64,000 nucleotides of DNA from an uncultured Caulobacterales bacterium (GTDB taxonomy: Bacteria; Pseudomonadota; Alphaproteobacteria; Caulobacterales; Maricaulaceae): contig CALFUN010000019.1 of the NCBI GenBank assembly GCA_937929915.1, positions 1 through 64,000 on the forward strand, in the 5' to 3' direction. The notes below the pieces were generated by a model. It made no database searches, was not told the DNA's origin, and saw only the letters and a list, made by a program, of their open reading frames with translations. Positions 17,119 through 26,000 of the stretch are shown here, one piece after another; positions within the stretch are counted from its first letter, which is position 1; every line of letters starts with the position of its first letter. Made by a program: the position numbers and the translations under genes.

Positions 17119-17711
17119 TTGATCTTCCTAGTTGTCGCACGGACTGTCGTATTTTTATATAATCCACTTTTTGTATCTTGTCGGACAGACAGTTTTATAG
17201 ACTTCTCAATACAGGTTTGGCTAGGGTTGGTTTTCTTACTGCCTTTTTTCTTCTGTCCACCTTGCTTCCTAAGAGCATCATTAGCCTCTGCTACTGCTTC
17301 ACTCGTAGACGCTTTCCCATCTTTCCTTATACCGCCCCACCCAACATACATCTGCGAATGTGTTTTCTTGTGCGCAATCGGATGGATACATATCGCGATG
17401 GCGTCGTCATGAGAGACCGGATTACCTTTGACGCCGGGAAAACGACTCATCAAATCGGGACGAACGTGATGAGCATCCCCATTACAGCCGTCTTTTATAT
17501 CTTTATAAGGGCCGATGAGACAGTCTGGCTCATTGGGTATCCCTTGGCATGTCTTGCATCCTGCGGCAAAGTTTTGATCAACCAAGCCGTTTTTATTGAC
17601 ATTATCGATACGCTTTTTCAGCTTCCCGCTATAGTTTCCTTTGCCGTCGATATTATCTAATCGTGTTTTTAAAAGGTCTTTTTGCTTTGGCGACCAATCA
17701 TCATATCCCAT
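17115..17711 (-). CDS. HNH/AHH-type nuclease, T6SS cargo effector
   Basis: 198 residues. The N-terminal half is Lys-rich (WSPKQKDLLKTRLDNIDGKG) with a Cys pair (CKTCQG). The central domain has GDAHHVRP and, about 35 residues on, CIHPIAHKKTH. This arrangement of paired histidines and a later H-x3-H matches metal-dependent HNH/AHH-superfamily nuclease toxins. A basic tail follows. Its ATG overlaps by 1 base (TAATG) the stop of the DUF4123 adaptor gene, and its stop overlaps the immunity start. DUF4123 proteins load cargo effectors onto VgrG, so delivery by a type VI system encoded elsewhere is likely. Catalysis is inferred from the motif. Confidence 0.7.
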   Translation of the reverse strand: MGYDDWSPKQKDLLKTRLDNIDGKGNYSGKLKKRIDNVNKNGLVDQNFAAGCKTCQGIPNEPDCLIGPYKDIKDGCNGDAHHVRPDLMSRFPGVKGNPVSHDDAIAICIHPIAHKKTHSQMYVGWGGIRKDGKASTSEAVAEANDALRKQGGQKKKGSKKTNPSQTCIEKSIKLSVRQDTKSGLYKNTTVRATTRKIK

Positions 17712-18694
17712 TATACGACCTCATCTATATCGACATGGTTTAACTCGGCAATTTTTTGCCCGAGGTCAATCATGGTTTGGTCCGGTTTGACGGAATACTG
17801 AAAATGCTTTTGCACCTTTGGGTGGGTGAGCGATTTACCTTGGGTTTTCAGGGCGAAATATGTCCATAATTCCACGCCGAGTGCAGACGTAATACCGATG
17901 TCAGCGGCGGCCAATTGCGACTTTTCAACCATTCTATAAAGGCGGCCTTGATCGATATTGGCTGTTTTTTCGGGCAAAGCGTCTTTCATGGCAATCATCA
18001 CATTAAACCGCAGCACTTCCACCCGCCGCGCCTCTATCCGCTCCATTGTCCGCTCTGACAGTGCCATCCTGTGTTTAGCATTATAAGGCCCGCCGGGATT
18101 GTTGAACATCATGACCTCTTCGCCCATGCCCCATTCGGCGTCTGGCGCGGCGATGACGGCACTGGCTGGGCCGAAGAACCTAGGCAGGCGGTGTAAGCCG
18201 AGCTCTGGGATGACTTGCGCGATGACATTGGCATCGGCATGGCGAAATAAAACCTGTTGGTGGGTCGCCGTATTCCCGTGGGTTTCTCCCTCGGGATCGA
18301 GCGGATCTGGCATAGGCGGTGTGTCTGCGTCGCGCGGGATCATGACGTTATTAATCGTGCGCAGATGCCGGAAGAGCGTCTTTGGCTCCCCAGAGTAAAC
18401 CCAAAACACAGCTGCGGAGGGGGCGTCTATAACCTCGTCGAGCAAGGCCTCTATGCGCTGCGCTGGCGTCAGGTTATTCTCCCAATAATCCCAACGGTCA
18501 AACCGCACAAATTGCGGGGCTGTCTTGGCAACCTCTCGGCCTTCGCTCCCCATATCAAGATAAAGCGGCTTGTGCTTAAAATCATGGTCAAACAACAGAC
18601 TCGGCAAATCATCAAACTTCGCACCGTCCAGCACTGCGTAAAGCGGGGCCGAGGCCTCCGATAATTTTACTTTCAATAAGTCTTTATCCGGCAA
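17711..18694 (-). CDS. DUF4123-domain T6SS adaptor/chaperone (Tap/TEC-like)
   Basis: 327 residues. The N-terminal half has the DUF4123 layout: LYAVLDGAKFDDLPSLL, then KPLYLDMG, AAVFWVYSGEPKTLFRHLRTIN and a QQVLFRHADANVIAQVIPEL segment. A helical C-terminal domain follows (about 200-327). DUF4123 proteins bind an effector and hand it to a cognate VgrG tip. The start must be the TTG, since an in-frame TGA lies four codons upstream. It is the first gene of a three-gene overlapping operon with the nuclease and its immunity protein. No vgrG, hcp or sheath gene is in the window. Confidence 0.75.
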   Translation of the reverse strand: MPDKDLLKVKLSEASAPLYAVLDGAKFDDLPSLLFDHDFKHKPLYLDMGSEGREVAKTAPQFVRFDRWDYWENNLTPAQRIEALLDEVIDAPSAAVFWVYSGEPKTLFRHLRTINNVMIPRDADTPPMPDPLDPEGETHGNTATHQQVLFRHADANVIAQVIPELGLHRLPRFFGPASAVIAAPDAEWGMGEEVMMFNNPGGPYNAKHRMALSERTMERIEARRVEVLRFNVMIAMKDALPEKTANIDQGRLYRMVEKSQLAAADIGITSALGVELWTYFALKTQGKSLTHPKVQKHFQYSVKPDQTMIDLGQKIAELNHVDIDEVV

Positions 18695-18787
18695 AGCTCT
18701 GTCTCATATTTCTGTCTAAGGGCTTACTTACAGTAATAACACCGCATTTGAAAAACCTATAAACCTTTCACGTGAAGAGGGCTACCC

Positions 18788-19120
18788 TCAATGCGAAAAC
18801 AGGTTATTTTCTCGGTCTCTTTTAACAATATCGCCAATGGTATTTTTACTGATCCCTCGATCACGAGCAATCCAGCGATAGCTCTGCCTCTCGTCCACGG
18901 CCTTGAGAACCTTTGGCGCAAACTTGTCAGACTTAGGCCGTTGTCCCAGTTGGCGGCCGAGTTTCTTACCGCGTGCTTTAGCGGCAGCAAGGCCGGATTT
19001 GACCCGCTCACTCAACAGATCACGCTCAAACTGTGCAATGCCTGCCAACAATGTCGCCATCATTCGTCCATGCGGCGTTGATAGCTCAAATGTCATCCCG
19101 CTCATAGCGACAACAGACAT
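18788..19120 (-). pseudogene. C-terminal fragment of a serine resolvase/invertase
   Basis: The frame begins in the middle of the resolvase catalytic domain (LSTPHGRMMATLLAGIAQFER). It continues through the long helix E (RDLLSERVKSGLAAAKARG) into a helix-turn-helix DNA-binding domain (YRWIARDRGISKNTIGDIVKR). The first part, with the nucleophilic serine and the arginine cluster, is absent, and upstream sequence does not restore it in any frame I read. It is the remains of a Tn3-type resolvase or invertase at the edge of the accessory island. Confidence 0.8.
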
Positions 19121-19277
19121 GACATCAACATATGGACGCCTTGCTGGATGATAAAATCAACAAGAAACTGACACGGTTCATCTGGCTTCGGCAATTCGAT
19201 GCTGGGAAGAATTCAGCCGACGTTATGGACTTGCTTTACTAAAGTGGAGAGTGTTTCCTATAATTTAGGAGATACAT

Positions 19278-19553
19278 ATGACAGGTCACCGACAGATATT
19301 CACTAAAGAGTTTCGGCATGAAGCCGTTCGTTTAAGCCGAGAGAGCGGCCGCACGGTTCGCGAGATTGCCGATAATTTAGGCGTGGCGTCATCCACGCTT
19401 TCGCGATGGCGCCGAGAGCAAGCTGACGAATTTCCGCCACCTCCACCAGATGATCCACAGAAAGAGTTGGCCCGTTTGAGGCGGGAGAATGAGATTTTGC
19501 GGCATGAGCGCGACCTGTTAAAAAAGGCAACTGCCGTTCATTTTTTAAAATAG
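19278..19553 (+). CDS. IS3-family transposase OrfA (orfB missing)
   Basis: 91 residues: an HTH domain (residues 5-45, EAVRLSRESGRTVREIA, STLSRWRRE) and a leucine-zipper segment (ELARLRRENEILRHERDLLKKA). Both are standard for IS3 OrfA, which binds the IS ends and fuses with OrfB by programmed -1 frameshifting. An A6G run at the LLKKA codons could be the slippery site. No OrfB sequence follows; the downstream 365 bases do not match a transposase. A ribosome site (AGGAG) precedes the ATG. The element is incomplete and unrelated to the IS3 copy at 13.2-14.3 kb. Confidence 0.8.
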   Translation: MTGHRQIFTKEFRHEAVRLSRESGRTVREIADNLGVASSTLSRWRREQADEFPPPPPDDPQKELARLRRENEILRHERDLLKKATAVHFLK

Positions 19554-19918
19554 GCGTATTTTTTTAACTTTCTCATATGTCGATAAAACATTAAACTATG
19601 TGTATGACGAGTATGTATTCACCTCTTATAGGCCATAAGGTCGCGGCGTATAAGGCAATTATATGTCCAAACGTCACAAAAAGTCTAAAATGACATTGAG
19701 CGCTTTGAGTGACATAGAGAATAATGACAGTGTCTTTAATTATGATTTGTCTATATAAAGCACCTAAAAGCAAACCCCAAAAAGCCACCAGAAACGAGAG
19801 AGTTTTAAACGCGCATATTATAACAATTGAGCATTCATCTTGAGGTATAAATTAGCTTACACTCACTTCAATTCAGCACGAAAAGTAATTCCCAATCATA
19901 TAAGGCTTTAAACCTAAA
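19554..19918. other. intergenic stretch without a recognisable gene
   Basis: I see no coding frame, RNA gene or repeat here. It is AT-rich and forms the boundary between the IS orfA fragment and the envelope gene cluster. The missing transposase orfB is not present in any frame. Confidence 0.6.
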
Positions 19919-20689
19919 CTAACATGTCCAATTTACGGGGCAGCGTGATTGAATATATTGCGGTTGCACCGTGACAGGTACGTGCATATAGGCTGGCCGT
20001 TGTACATAATGTGAGCGCTGTACATATTGCACTTGCGGCGCGGCTTGAGCGTAGATAGGACGCTGCACGGGCGCCGTGCGGTAATAAGGCGCATTTCCGT
20101 AATTTTGCGGCGCATAATAAGGCGCATTTTGATGAGGATTTGCATAAGCCGCTGTTTGCTGCGCGCCGGGATAGGTGTTTCTATGGCTGCCGACAAGCAA
20201 TGTACCAAGTTCTCCAAAGGCCATACTCACACCAAGGCCAGGGCCGCGTTTGCCGATACCGACACTCGCGGCTGGACCAAAACCGAATAGCTTTGTACTC
20301 GCACCAAGGCCTAATCCGCCGCCAGATAATCCACCCTCCACCGCTGCGCCAGTATTGGCAATGCCGCCAGATGCACGTACGCCAAGGCCATTACGGCCCA
20401 AGCCGCTATCCAGCGAGGCGCCTAATGGGCCAACACCCACATTGGCACCCTGCCCTATACCATTTAATCCCAGTCCAGCCCCGACCCCAGCGCCAAGCTG
20501 CCCAACGCCGAAACCAACATTTGGATTAAACCCTTGACCTCTTAGGCCTAAATCTAATCCCGCACCACCCGGCTGATGTCCATAGCTTTGGTGACTTGGC
20601 GTTGGATTATAATATTGCGCCGCCGCTTCGCTCGTCAGCAAAGCCAGAGTAGATAGCGCGATGAAAGACGACTTTAAAAGATAAGACAT
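19919..20689 (-). CDS. exported Gly-rich repeat protein
   Basis: About 256 residues from the second ATG, which has a better spaced GGA ribosome site than the ATG four codons upstream. A signal peptide (LLKSSFIALSTLALL…AAAQ) is followed by a Gly/Leu/Asn-rich region (about 40-170) built of degenerate GLGxNGxG / VGVGPLGASL units, then a Tyr/Pro/Gln-rich tail (QNYGNAPYY, YVQRSHYVQRP) ending in two cysteines. The composition suggests a secreted structural or surface protein. I do not recognise a family. It stands alone on the minus strand downstream of pbpC. Confidence 0.6.
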   Translation of the reverse strand: MSYLLKSSFIALSTLALLTSEAAAQYYNPTPSHQSYGHQPGGAGLDLGLRGQGFNPNVGFGVGQLGAGVGAGLGLNGIGQGANVGVGPLGASLDSGLGRNGLGVRASGGIANTGAAVEGGLSGGGLGLGASTKLFGFGPAASVGIGKRGPGLGVSMAFGELGTLLVGSHRNTYPGAQQTAAYANPHQNAPYYAPQNYGNAPYYRTAPVQRPIYAQAAPQVQYVQRSHYVQRPAYMHVPVTVQPQYIQSRCPVNWTC

Positions 20690-20789
20690 ATAAAATTCCA
20701 TTTCCTTTATATTTTAATCACAGCAGTCGCATTTCAACGAGGTAATTCGCCTGACAAGCGAGTCTATATCGACATTCAATGCTCTGGCT

Positions 20790-23039
20790 CTATTTTACCA
20801 AAAATGTCACAGGTTTTAACGCTGCAAGCATTTTAGAGCCGTCCATGACTTTAGCAGATACCTCATATTGCCCCTTTTGAACAGGCCAATTATAAACCCC
20901 GCCTTGACGTTTGAGTGACTGACCATCAATCGTCCAAACAACTTGATGCTTTTCCGACACGCCTTGAATGAAAAATTCAAAGGCCTGATCTTTGGATGGT
21001 ATGCGCGGATCATAGGCAATATGTAGCCCGTTGACAGGACGCTGCATTATAAACGCCGTTTCCTCAAATATATCCAAATTTGGCGCAAGGGGTTGCCTAT
21101 TAGGCAGGTCATTTGTCAATTTCGTATTCGGCGCAAACCACTCAGTATACGTCTCGCAACTATCCGTTTTTGTCTTTATCGTCACGGCAGCGCCGTTAAC
21201 ACACAGGTCTTGTCTGGATAATTTCGTGTCCAGAATTAACGGCCTTGTATCTTTATGCTGGTTAAGCTGCGAAAATATACTGCGTAGTAATAAAGCTGGC
21301 CCAGTAGAGCCTGTAATACCATCCGTTGGTGTTTGGTCTAAATTTCCCATCCATATACCGACCGTGTATTGATGATTAAACCCAACCGCCCAGCTATCTC
21401 TATAATCACTTGAGGTGCCTGTTTTGACAGCCGTTTGCACGGGGAAATTTAAGATACTATACTCACCAAACTCTAACCTGCGAGCTTTTGGGTCAGACAA
21501 AATATTTCCCATAAGCGAGGCAATTTCTGATGGCATAACACGGCGTCTTGAGCGGTTTTGCTCCGTAGGCATTGCTATTAAGTCTCCAAACACGCCTTGA
21601 TTGGCAATGGCGGCATAAGCCTGCACCAACTCGTACAAGCTGACTTCCCCGTTGCCTAAGGCAATACCATCGCCGTAAAAATTAGGATGCGCGGTTAGGC
21701 TCGTAAAGCCAAGCGTATCTAAATAGGTCAAATAATTATCACCACCCACATGCTGCAATGCTTTTAAGGCGGGAATGTTTAAAGAATTTCCTAAAGCTTG
21801 CCGAAGTGTTACGGGGCCATAAAATTGGCGGCTGTAATTTTGATAGCTATGCAAGCCATGGCCAACAGATTCGATAAAGGGGGCATCATCAATTATGCTC
21901 GCAGCCGTCCAGCCTCTTTGCAAAGCCAGACTATATAGAAAGGGCTTGAGCGCAGAGCCCGGCTGTCGCGGCGTTGTAACGGCATCAATAAATCGTCCAG
22001 GGGTTGCCGCGTTCTCAGCACCACCAACGGCCCATGTCAGAATTTTACCCGTTTTATGCTCAACAATTAAAACGGCCCCGTTTTTAACATGTTTTGTATC
22101 CAGATCGCGCAATCTTGTATCGAGCATATTTTGAATGCTAGATTGCAAATTGGCATCAAGATAAGTTTTGACTTTGCCATAAGCTTGACGCCTTTGCGGC
22201 ATATCAGACACAGGCAAGTCTTTGACATAACTCACGAAGTCTCTTGCAAAAATATTTAGACTTGGCGCTTCAAGCGTTAAGGTTTCGCCCAACATCCTGT
22301 CTTTATCCTTGTGCGTAATATAGCCCTGACGGGCCATAAGCGCGGCTAATCGGTCAATACGTCCTTCTACACGCGATATATCTTTCCACAAATCCATACG
22401 TCCCGGCGCGCGCACTAAAACGGCCAGTGCGAGCATTTCTTTGCGGCTAAGGGTCGAAAGATCACGATTAAAATAGTAATTCGCCGCTTGCGCAACGCCG
22501 CGCCGATTGGCGGCATAGGGAATTTGATTTAGGTAAAATTCGAAAATTTCATCTTTGGTAAATTTATTTTCCAGATTTACGGCATCAAAGCCTTCAAGCC
22601 AGCGCGACCCAATCGTTCTTGGTCTTGGGTGGATCATACGGATGGTTTGTTCCGACATCGTGCTTGCCCCGCGCACAGCCCGCAATGATTTAATATTGGT
22701 AACTAGGGCTGCGGCTCTGGCTCGCCAATCTGGCCCGTTATGCTTATAGAAGCGTTTATCTTCGGATAGAATGAATGCGGTTTTTAAAAATTCTGGGATG
22801 TCATGTAAATCCACTTGGTCATGCACGTTCCACGCATTTTGATACGTCACATTTAATGGCTGCTCACGGCTATCCAAGACTTGAATATGCGCTGCGCTTG
22901 ACGTTATGTTCCTTAATGATTGCGGCACGGGCTTTAAGTGATTTATTGTCACAAGGTACAGCACGGTAAAGCCGAGCGCGATAAGGCCGCATACAATAAG
23001 GAATATATACCGCGCGTGATATTTGAACGCTGCTAACAT
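20790..23039 (-). CDS. pbpC: penicillin-binding protein 1C
   Basis: 749 residues. An N-terminal membrane anchor (12-33) precedes a GT51 glycosyltransferase domain, with its catalytic glutamate in SEDKRFYKH (about 92) and GASTMSEQ. The transpeptidase has SALK (about 363), the SxN motif in GNSLNIP, and KTGTS (about 541). A BiPBP_C beta domain closes the protein (about 665-749). It polymerises and may cross-link peptidoglycan in the periplasm. The start ATG overlaps the stop of the alpha-2-macroglobulin gene (TAATG), the classic pair seen in many proteobacteria. All three penicillin-binding motifs are intact. Confidence 0.95.
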   Translation of the reverse strand: MLAAFKYHARYIFLIVCGLIALGFTVLYLVTINHLKPVPQSLRNITSSAAHIQVLDSREQPLNVTYQNAWNVHDQVDLHDIPEFLKTAFILSEDKRFYKHNGPDWRARAAALVTNIKSLRAVRGASTMSEQTIRMIHPRPRTIGSRWLEGFDAVNLENKFTKDEIFEFYLNQIPYAANRRGVAQAANYYFNRDLSTLSRKEMLALAVLVRAPGRMDLWKDISRVEGRIDRLAALMARQGYITHKDKDRMLGETLTLEAPSLNIFARDFVSYVKDLPVSDMPQRRQAYGKVKTYLDANLQSSIQNMLDTRLRDLDTKHVKNGAVLIVEHKTGKILTWAVGGAENAATPGRFIDAVTTPRQPGSALKPFLYSLALQRGWTAASIIDDAPFIESVGHGLHSYQNYSRQFYGPVTLRQALGNSLNIPALKALQHVGGDNYLTYLDTLGFTSLTAHPNFYGDGIALGNGEVSLYELVQAYAAIANQGVFGDLIAMPTEQNRSRRRVMPSEIASLMGNILSDPKARRLEFGEYSILNFPVQTAVKTGTSSDYRDSWAVGFNHQYTVGIWMGNLDQTPTDGITGSTGPALLLRSIFSQLNQHKDTRPLILDTKLSRQDLCVNGAAVTIKTKTDSCETYTEWFAPNTKLTNDLPNRQPLAPNLDIFEETAFIMQRPVNGLHIAYDPRIPSKDQAFEFFIQGVSEKHQVVWTIDGQSLKRQGGVYNWPVQKGQYEVSAKVMDGSKMLAALKPVTFLVK

Positions 23040-26000
23040 TATGGCTGCCCAACGCTGCCATTGACATGTAATGTTCGGGGCAAGCCTTTACCGTAAACAT
23101 CTGGGTCATAGCTTTCTTCGGCATGAATAGGCAGCTGCGTAAACTCGCCTTCGGCTATGGCTTGAGCCGTATATGAGAGAACATAATTTCCAGCGGGTAA
23201 GTAATCTGAATAGAAACGCGCGGCATCATGGCGCAATTCTTTATGGTGGAAACTCCAGCGCGAAACATTGTAATATCCCCAATCGGTAAAGTTAAACCAC
23301 CAAGAGCCTGCTGAAGCTTTAAATTGACCTTTATCTGCATCGACAATGGACGCGGTTGCCAAATCTCGATTAACAGGTTCTAACCCGCCTGGAATCGGGT
23401 CATCAACGACAACAAAATTTCTTGCTACTGGGAGCGATACAAAAATATCAACCCGCACGAGATCGCCGCGTTTTATTTTAGACGGATTATCAAGCAAGAC
23501 CCATTCATCGCCGCGCATGACGCTCAATTCTTTACGAATATCTATCCCAGCATTTTGCGTTTGCGCCGCTATATCTAAAGGCGCGTAATGCATGCGTGTG
23601 GCATAATAAAGCTGGCCTTGTCCTGTACGAGAAATATTGACTGTACGGCGCATGCCAACATCTGTCTTTGTAATAGGTTTGGATAGAGTGACTTGCGGGT
23701 CTTTAAGCGCGCTGAATTTGGCTTGCCCTATCGCGGTTCCGTCAATATCCACCGACACAGTGAGGTCTGGCGTGGTTGCCTCGTAAATCCGCGCATAATC
23801 AATCAGGCCATTCATACAGAATATATTTTCTTGGGTGTTTTCCCAATGGTCACGCTTGCCGCGGGTTTGGGTGATTGTCCGTGTGAGTTTGAAGGGTATA
23901 TCACCAATAAGGTCTTTGTCTTTACCGCTTTGTGACATCACCGAGAATGTTGACAAAATGGCGCAATTTGCGCGCATAGGCGTTGCAAGAATGCGCGCAT
24001 ATCCATCATCTAACTCTTCATTAAATGAGAATTTCCCGCCTGATTGAAATGAAGCCGCAAGTATGGATTCAGTAATAGCCGCTTGTAATTCATCCGCGCC
24101 GTCAACATTCATCGCCGCTTGGAGATAATGCGCTTTGCCAAACAAATCCATATAACCAAGCTCTGACCTGTAGCGTTCCAAATCTTCCGCCGAAATTACG
24201 CCATGCTCCGAGAGCGCCGCTAGGGCCACAGCCCGCACGGATGATGACATGCCGCGTGAGTAAAATGTTGGTACAACATTTTTCTTTAAAAGCCTGCCCA
24301 GATAGCTATGTAGATTCGCTTCAACCGTCTCTGGTACGTCATACCCGCTATCTCGCAGCCAATTAAATGCTAGGGCCGTGTAAGCGCTCAGATAAGGGCT
24401 AACATACTCATCCTGCGTGCGGTAATAGGCCATGCCGCCATTAGGGGCTTGGTAGTTTGACGCTTGCTTTAATATATCTTGCGGCAAGGTTTCGCTTGCC
24501 TTCCATGTAAAATCCTCAGGCATATAAGCTTTGAGGTTTTGGTAATGGGACGCCATAACGCCGCGAGTGAGTTTAGACTCCCAGCTTGTATAGCTATAAT
24601 CGCGAATATATGTAAAAGCGCCTTCGACATTCCCAATCACCGATGGGGATAATACAACACTGACTTGGCCTGTATCTGTATGGATATTTTCAGGGAATAA
24701 AAGCGCCTCTGTTACAGTGCTATCTGTTGTCATTGCGTAATTTGCCGCAACATCTAATGAGCGGCGTTTGTTTACAGGCAAGATATGGGTTACTCCATCG
24801 CTGTCGATTTTATCACTCGCCGAGACAATGAAATCAATACGGCCATTGGGCGCGTTTTTATCCTGAGGCAATATAGCTGCATTTACCGGCATATAGACAG
24901 TTTTACGCTTAAATGGTTTGAGCCGAATAGTTGTTTCATAAGTGCATTTTATCGCAGGCCGCAGATCATCATCATCGCTGCAAGCTTTGCCCTTCTTAAG
25001 CGGGCCTCTTGCCGAAATATTGACGGTAATTTTTCGGGTTTTGTCCGTGCGGTTCATCACATTAAAGCCCGCCTTGAACCTATCACCTTCCATAACTTGA
25101 TTGGGCATAACAGGCCGCACTTCTGTCGGGCGGTTGACTTTGAAATTCACATCTCCCAGCCCCATGCGGTCAGACGGCGTAACAGCAAAGGCTAGCACAC
25201 GCCAGCCCGTCAGATTATCTGGCACGGTGAATTCAAGCTCTGCATCTCCGTTTTCATCTGCGATAACGGACGGGTTCCAATAGCTGACATATTTAAATAG
25301 CGAACGAACACTAAAATCAGCACCGCCATCCCCGCCAGGATTAGCGCCCTTCTTTTCAAATTTTTGACGCCCTAAAAGCCGTGTAAGCAGACTAAAATTT
25401 CGAACATCTAACCCGTCTAAATCATAAAATCCTTCATAAGGGTCAAAATATGAAGCGCCGCCTTGAATTAAATCCAGCACAGCTTCGTCCAAAACTACAA
25501 CTGCCATTTCAATGGGTTCCGTCTTATCTTTAAATTTAGGCTCCGCATGCAGATTTAATTTCACGACATCGCGCGGTTTATATATTGGCGCATCCGTTAC
25601 CGCTGTGACATCAATTTTTTTATAGGGATCTTTGACGTTGACTTGGATATAGCCTGTTTTAAAAGACGGTTTACCCAAATCAACTTGTCCATATTCTGGC
25701 AGCGGGCTATCCACACGCGGCGACATTGCTGTCACAGAGAGATAAAATCCTGGCATCATGTCTTTGGTGACTTCAAATTCGATGACGGGCGTGCTGCTAC
25801 CCAGCGGCTGCACCCATGACTTTAATACACCATAACGTTCAATCGATATAAGCGCCTGAGCCTTTTCATAAGGATTTTTGATTAAATATCGCGCCGTATC
25901 GCCAATATTATAATTGGTTGCTTCGGCTATAATTTGCAAAGAATTATCATTAGGTTCTTCCCAAATAACACGCCCTTTACCCGCAACCCATATAGGTAAC

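Noticed and set aside
16759-17660. long plus-strand frames opposite the nuclease and propeller genes
   Set aside because: Antisense to clearly coding genes; compositions rich in Phe/Cys/His without motifs.
20027-20537. plus-strand Arg/Pro-rich frames opposite the Gly-rich gene
   Set aside because: Typical antisense reading of Gly-rich codons; the minus-strand frame has a signal peptide and ribosome site.
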